DNA of 14,886 bases, from NCBI GenBank assembly GCA_029778935.1, contig JAKPBM010000320.1, positions 1 to 14,886 of the forward strand, in the 5' to 3' direction. The position numbers and the translations under genes were made by a program. Below are positions 14,573-14,886 of this stretch, one piece after another. Positions within the stretch are counted from its first letter, which is position 1; every line of letters starts with the position of its first letter. This DNA is from Bacillota bacterium (lineage in GTDB: Bacteria > Bacillota > Clostridia > Oscillospirales > QAMX01). The notes below the pieces were generated by a model. The model was not told the DNA's origin. It did not search any database and saw only the letters and a program-made list of their open reading frames with translations.

Positions 14573-14886
14573 AACCCACAATACCCGTCAGAAGCGGCAC
14601 CACCGTCAGCACGACGCCGCCGGCGATAACGGAACCGATCTGACCCGATACGTTGGCGCTGACTGCGGGCATCAGGATGAAATTGGTCGGGTCTTCATCC
14701 TTGGCCATGCGCTGCACAATGCGGGCCGCCATGGGGAAGGCGGAGATGCCGGCCGCACCGATCATGGGGTTGACCTTTTCCCTGGAGAACAGGTTCAGAA
14801 GTTTGGCAAACAGAACGCCGCCCGCCGTGTCAAACACGAAGGCCACAAGGCCCAGCGCCAGAATGACGATGGTCTTGACAGTCAGG
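14571..14886 (-). CDS. Sodium-pumping carboxylic acid decarboxylase beta subunit (OadB/GcdB/MmdB family), C-terminal part
   Basis: The beta subunit is the membrane part of oxaloacetate, glutaconyl-CoA or methylmalonyl-CoA decarboxylases. It decarboxylates carboxybiotin and exports sodium. The frame is open to the window edge (LTVKTIVILALGLVAF before the GTG at 14846), so the start is missing and about 104 residues are seen. Conserved family stretches are GGVLFAKLLNLF, KVNPMIGAAGISAFPMAAR, DPTNFILMPAVSANVSGQIGS and AGGVVLTVVPLL, which make the family call secure. Sequence of this subunit alone does not tell which acid is the substrate; the alpha and biotin-carrier genes lie outside the window. 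The OadG-like gene follows 13 nt downstream. Confidence 0.94.
   Translation of the reverse strand, partial: LTVKTIVILALGLVAFVFDTAGGVLFAKLLNLFSREKVNPMIGAAGISAFPMAARIVQRMAKDEDPTNFILMPAVSANVSGQIGSVIAGGVVLTVVPLLTGIVG

Overview
The window looks like part of the chromosome of a Gram-positive anaerobe of the Clostridia, most likely Oscillospirales/Ruminococcaceae. Three things point there. A yqhQ-prmC pair is typical of Firmicutes. There is a csbB/yfhO-type glycosylation pair. The small membrane proteins beside a PilT/GspF pair (one DUF4860-like) resemble proteins I recall from gut clostridia. The DNA is moderately GC-rich, ribosome binding sites are strong (AGGAGG type) and genes are tightly packed. 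The genus cannot be fixed from sequence alone.

Left part, + strand (1-3860): one operon-like run. It holds the end of a membrane sensor histidine kinase, a DUF1385/YqhQ membrane protein, prmC (release-factor glutamine methyltransferase) and an endonuclease/exonuclease/phosphatase-fold hydrolase. Spacings are 23 nt, a 7-nt overlap and a 4-nt ATGA overlap. The run ends at a strong intrinsic terminator (3870-3897).

Junction (3895-4293): a decayed VOC/glyoxalase gene on the - strand, broken by a stop codon and several frameshifts. It lies between the terminator above and an 18-bp perfect, AT-rich inverted repeat that closes the minus-strand genes.

Centre and right, - strand (14090 down to 4296): a long co-directional array. 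In transcription order it is: an HD-domain hydrolase behind a good extended -10 promoter; a Thr-rich lipoprotein with a transglutaminase domain; a GspF/PilC platform protein; four small membrane-anchored proteins; a PilT-type ATPase; a CsbB-like glycosyltransferase; and a YfhO-like GT-C membrane protein. From the transglutaminase to YfhO the gaps are short (1-nt overlap up to 43 nt) or genes overlap by up to 23 nt. This suggests one envelope-associated unit: a minimal type IV pilus/type II secretion-like machine with only a PilT-class motor in view, a surface transglutaminase at its head and a glycosylation pair at its tail. It is the most interesting part of the window. No PilB/GspE assembly ATPase, prepilin peptidase or classical prepilin is present here.

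Right edge, - strand (14363-14886): the C-terminal end of a sodium-pumping decarboxylase beta subunit (OadB/GcdB/MmdB family) followed by a small OadG-like membrane subunit. It ends at a 32-nt perfect palindromic terminator.

No rRNA, tRNA, CRISPR array, insertion sequence or phage gene was seen.
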